Below, one piece after another: positions 63,499 to 64,000 of a stretch of DNA of 64,000 nucleotides. The DNA is from an uncultured Clostridia bacterium (GTDB lineage: Bacteria > Bacillota > Clostridia > Lachnospirales > Anaerotignaceae): positions 62,001 to 126,000 of the forward strand of contig CAJUNT010000002.1 in NCBI GenBank assembly GCA_910587735.1. The letters run 5' to 3'. How positions within the stretch are numbered: position 1 is the first letter of the stretch; every line of letters begins with the position of its first letter. The notes beneath the pieces were generated by a model. It was given only the letters and a program-made list of their open reading frames with translations, was not told where the DNA came from and searched no databases. Both the position numbers and the translations under genes were made by a program.

Positions 63499-64000
63499 CT
63501 ACAAGTAACATTCAAATTTTTTGCTAATACAAACACCTAATGTCATAGGTCCTGTATGTGTGGCAATGGTTGCACCAATCTGAAAGGGTTCTATCATTTC
63601 AATATTGGGTAAATCTGATTTTAATATTTCTGTAAATACTTCTATTTCTTCAGGTGTGTTTGTTGTGCCTATTGTAAGTGTAAAATCTGATATTGAAAAA
63701 TGATTTTGTTCTATATAATTTTTGGTAAGTTCTGATAATTTAAGCATTGCTTTTTTACGACTGCGTGCTAAACCAGCTTTATTGATTTCGCCATTTGCTA
63801 AAACAATAAGGGGTTTGATATTTAATATACTTCCAGAAAGAGCAGCAACTTTGCCTATTCTTCCACCTTTTTCTAAATGTGTCAATGTTCCCACTACAAA
63901 AAATATACGACTGTCAAATTTTGCCTTTTGCACAAAAGAATGTACAGCATCAATATCATATCCTGATTGTTGCATACGTGCTGATTCTCTTACAATAAGA
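63499..64000 (-). CDS. DegV family protein, C-terminal part (5' end outside window)
   Basis: The last ~167 residues of a DegV protein; the frame remains open through 64000 (LIVRESARMQQSGYDID at the visible start), so the true start lies beyond the window. Visible blocks: FFVVGTLTHLEKGGRIGKVAALSGSIL, LNIKPLIVLANGEI and the final IGATIATHTGPMTLGVCI, all typical of the fatty-acid-binding DegV fold. In Firmicutes such proteins (FakB type) present exogenous fatty acids to the kinase FakA. Which role applies here is not known. Confidence 0.92.
   Translation of the reverse strand, partial: LIVRESARMQQSGYDIDAVHSFVQKAKFDSRIFFVVGTLTHLEKGGRIGKVAALSGSILNIKPLIVLANGEINKAGLARSRKKAMLKLSELTKNYIEQNHFSISDFTLTIGTTNTPEEIEVFTEILKSDLPNIEMIEPFQIGATIATHTGPMTLGVCISKKFECYL

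Overview
The window is low-G+C DNA with strong Shine-Dalgarno sites, frequent TTG starts, T-box and preQ1 riboswitches, pyruvate:ferredoxin oxidoreductase, indolepyruvate:ferredoxin oxidoreductase and an [FeFe]-hydrogenase-like protein. This points to a strictly anaerobic, amino-acid-fermenting member of the Clostridia, most likely within the Lachnospirales. The placement is inferred from gene content, not from a marker-gene search. Most genes are chromosomal housekeeping genes. No tRNA, rRNA, CRISPR array, phage or transposase gene was seen.

Layout. 1-9.5 kb: 3' end of aspS, an exported copper-amine-oxidase-like-domain protein, nifJ/por, brnQ1 (preceded by a 15-codon frame ending Leu-Leu-Val) and a fused aroE-aroK. 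9.6-21.9 kb: a GHL10-type lipoprotein, an AAA+ ATPase, DAHP synthase, T-box-controlled trpS, rtcB, preQ1-controlled queT, kptA, a DEAD-box helicase and an S41 peptidase. 22-29.6 kb: a nickel-type glyoxalase I with a His/Cys-tailed partner, cobO, ppk1 (with an AT-hook-like tail), ppx, a Cof-type HAD phosphatase and a small membrane protein. 29.7-36.5 kb: group-B-like [FeFe] hydrogenase, D,D-carboxypeptidase, moxR-DUF58, pheA and a MazG-like small protein. 36.7-45.8 kb: gdpP-rplI-dnaB, a YhaM-type exonuclease, two adjacent membrane-anchored proteins that divide Cas4-like motifs between them, rlmD, and an anti-sigma-like/secreted protein pair. 46-53.8 kb: an amino-acid oxidation cluster (gntR, iorAB, CoA-transferase, aminotransferase, brnQ2). 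54-64 kb: a sigma-like protein, an Hcp/tail-tube-like protein behind a structured leader, carA, a carB-dapF fusion, purA, a HAD hydrolase and the 3' part of a degV gene.

How the genes work together. BrnQ2, the aminotransferase, IorAB and the CoA-transferase form a plausible oxidative Stickland-type route: amino acid to 2-oxoacid, to acyl-CoA plus reduced ferredoxin, with CoA passed to or from acetate. PFOR would also feed ferredoxin. The hydrogenase-like protein could be a redox outlet or sensor. AroF, AroEK, PheA and TrpS belong to aromatic amino acid synthesis and charging. CarA, CarB-DapF and PurA serve nucleotide and cell-wall precursor supply.

Most noteworthy: the in-frame CarB-DapF fusion; the split Cas4-like membrane pair; a family of dispersed intergenic repeats whose hairpins keep their position while changing sequence; the PPK1 tail; the His-rich partner of glyoxalase; and the isolated tube-like protein.
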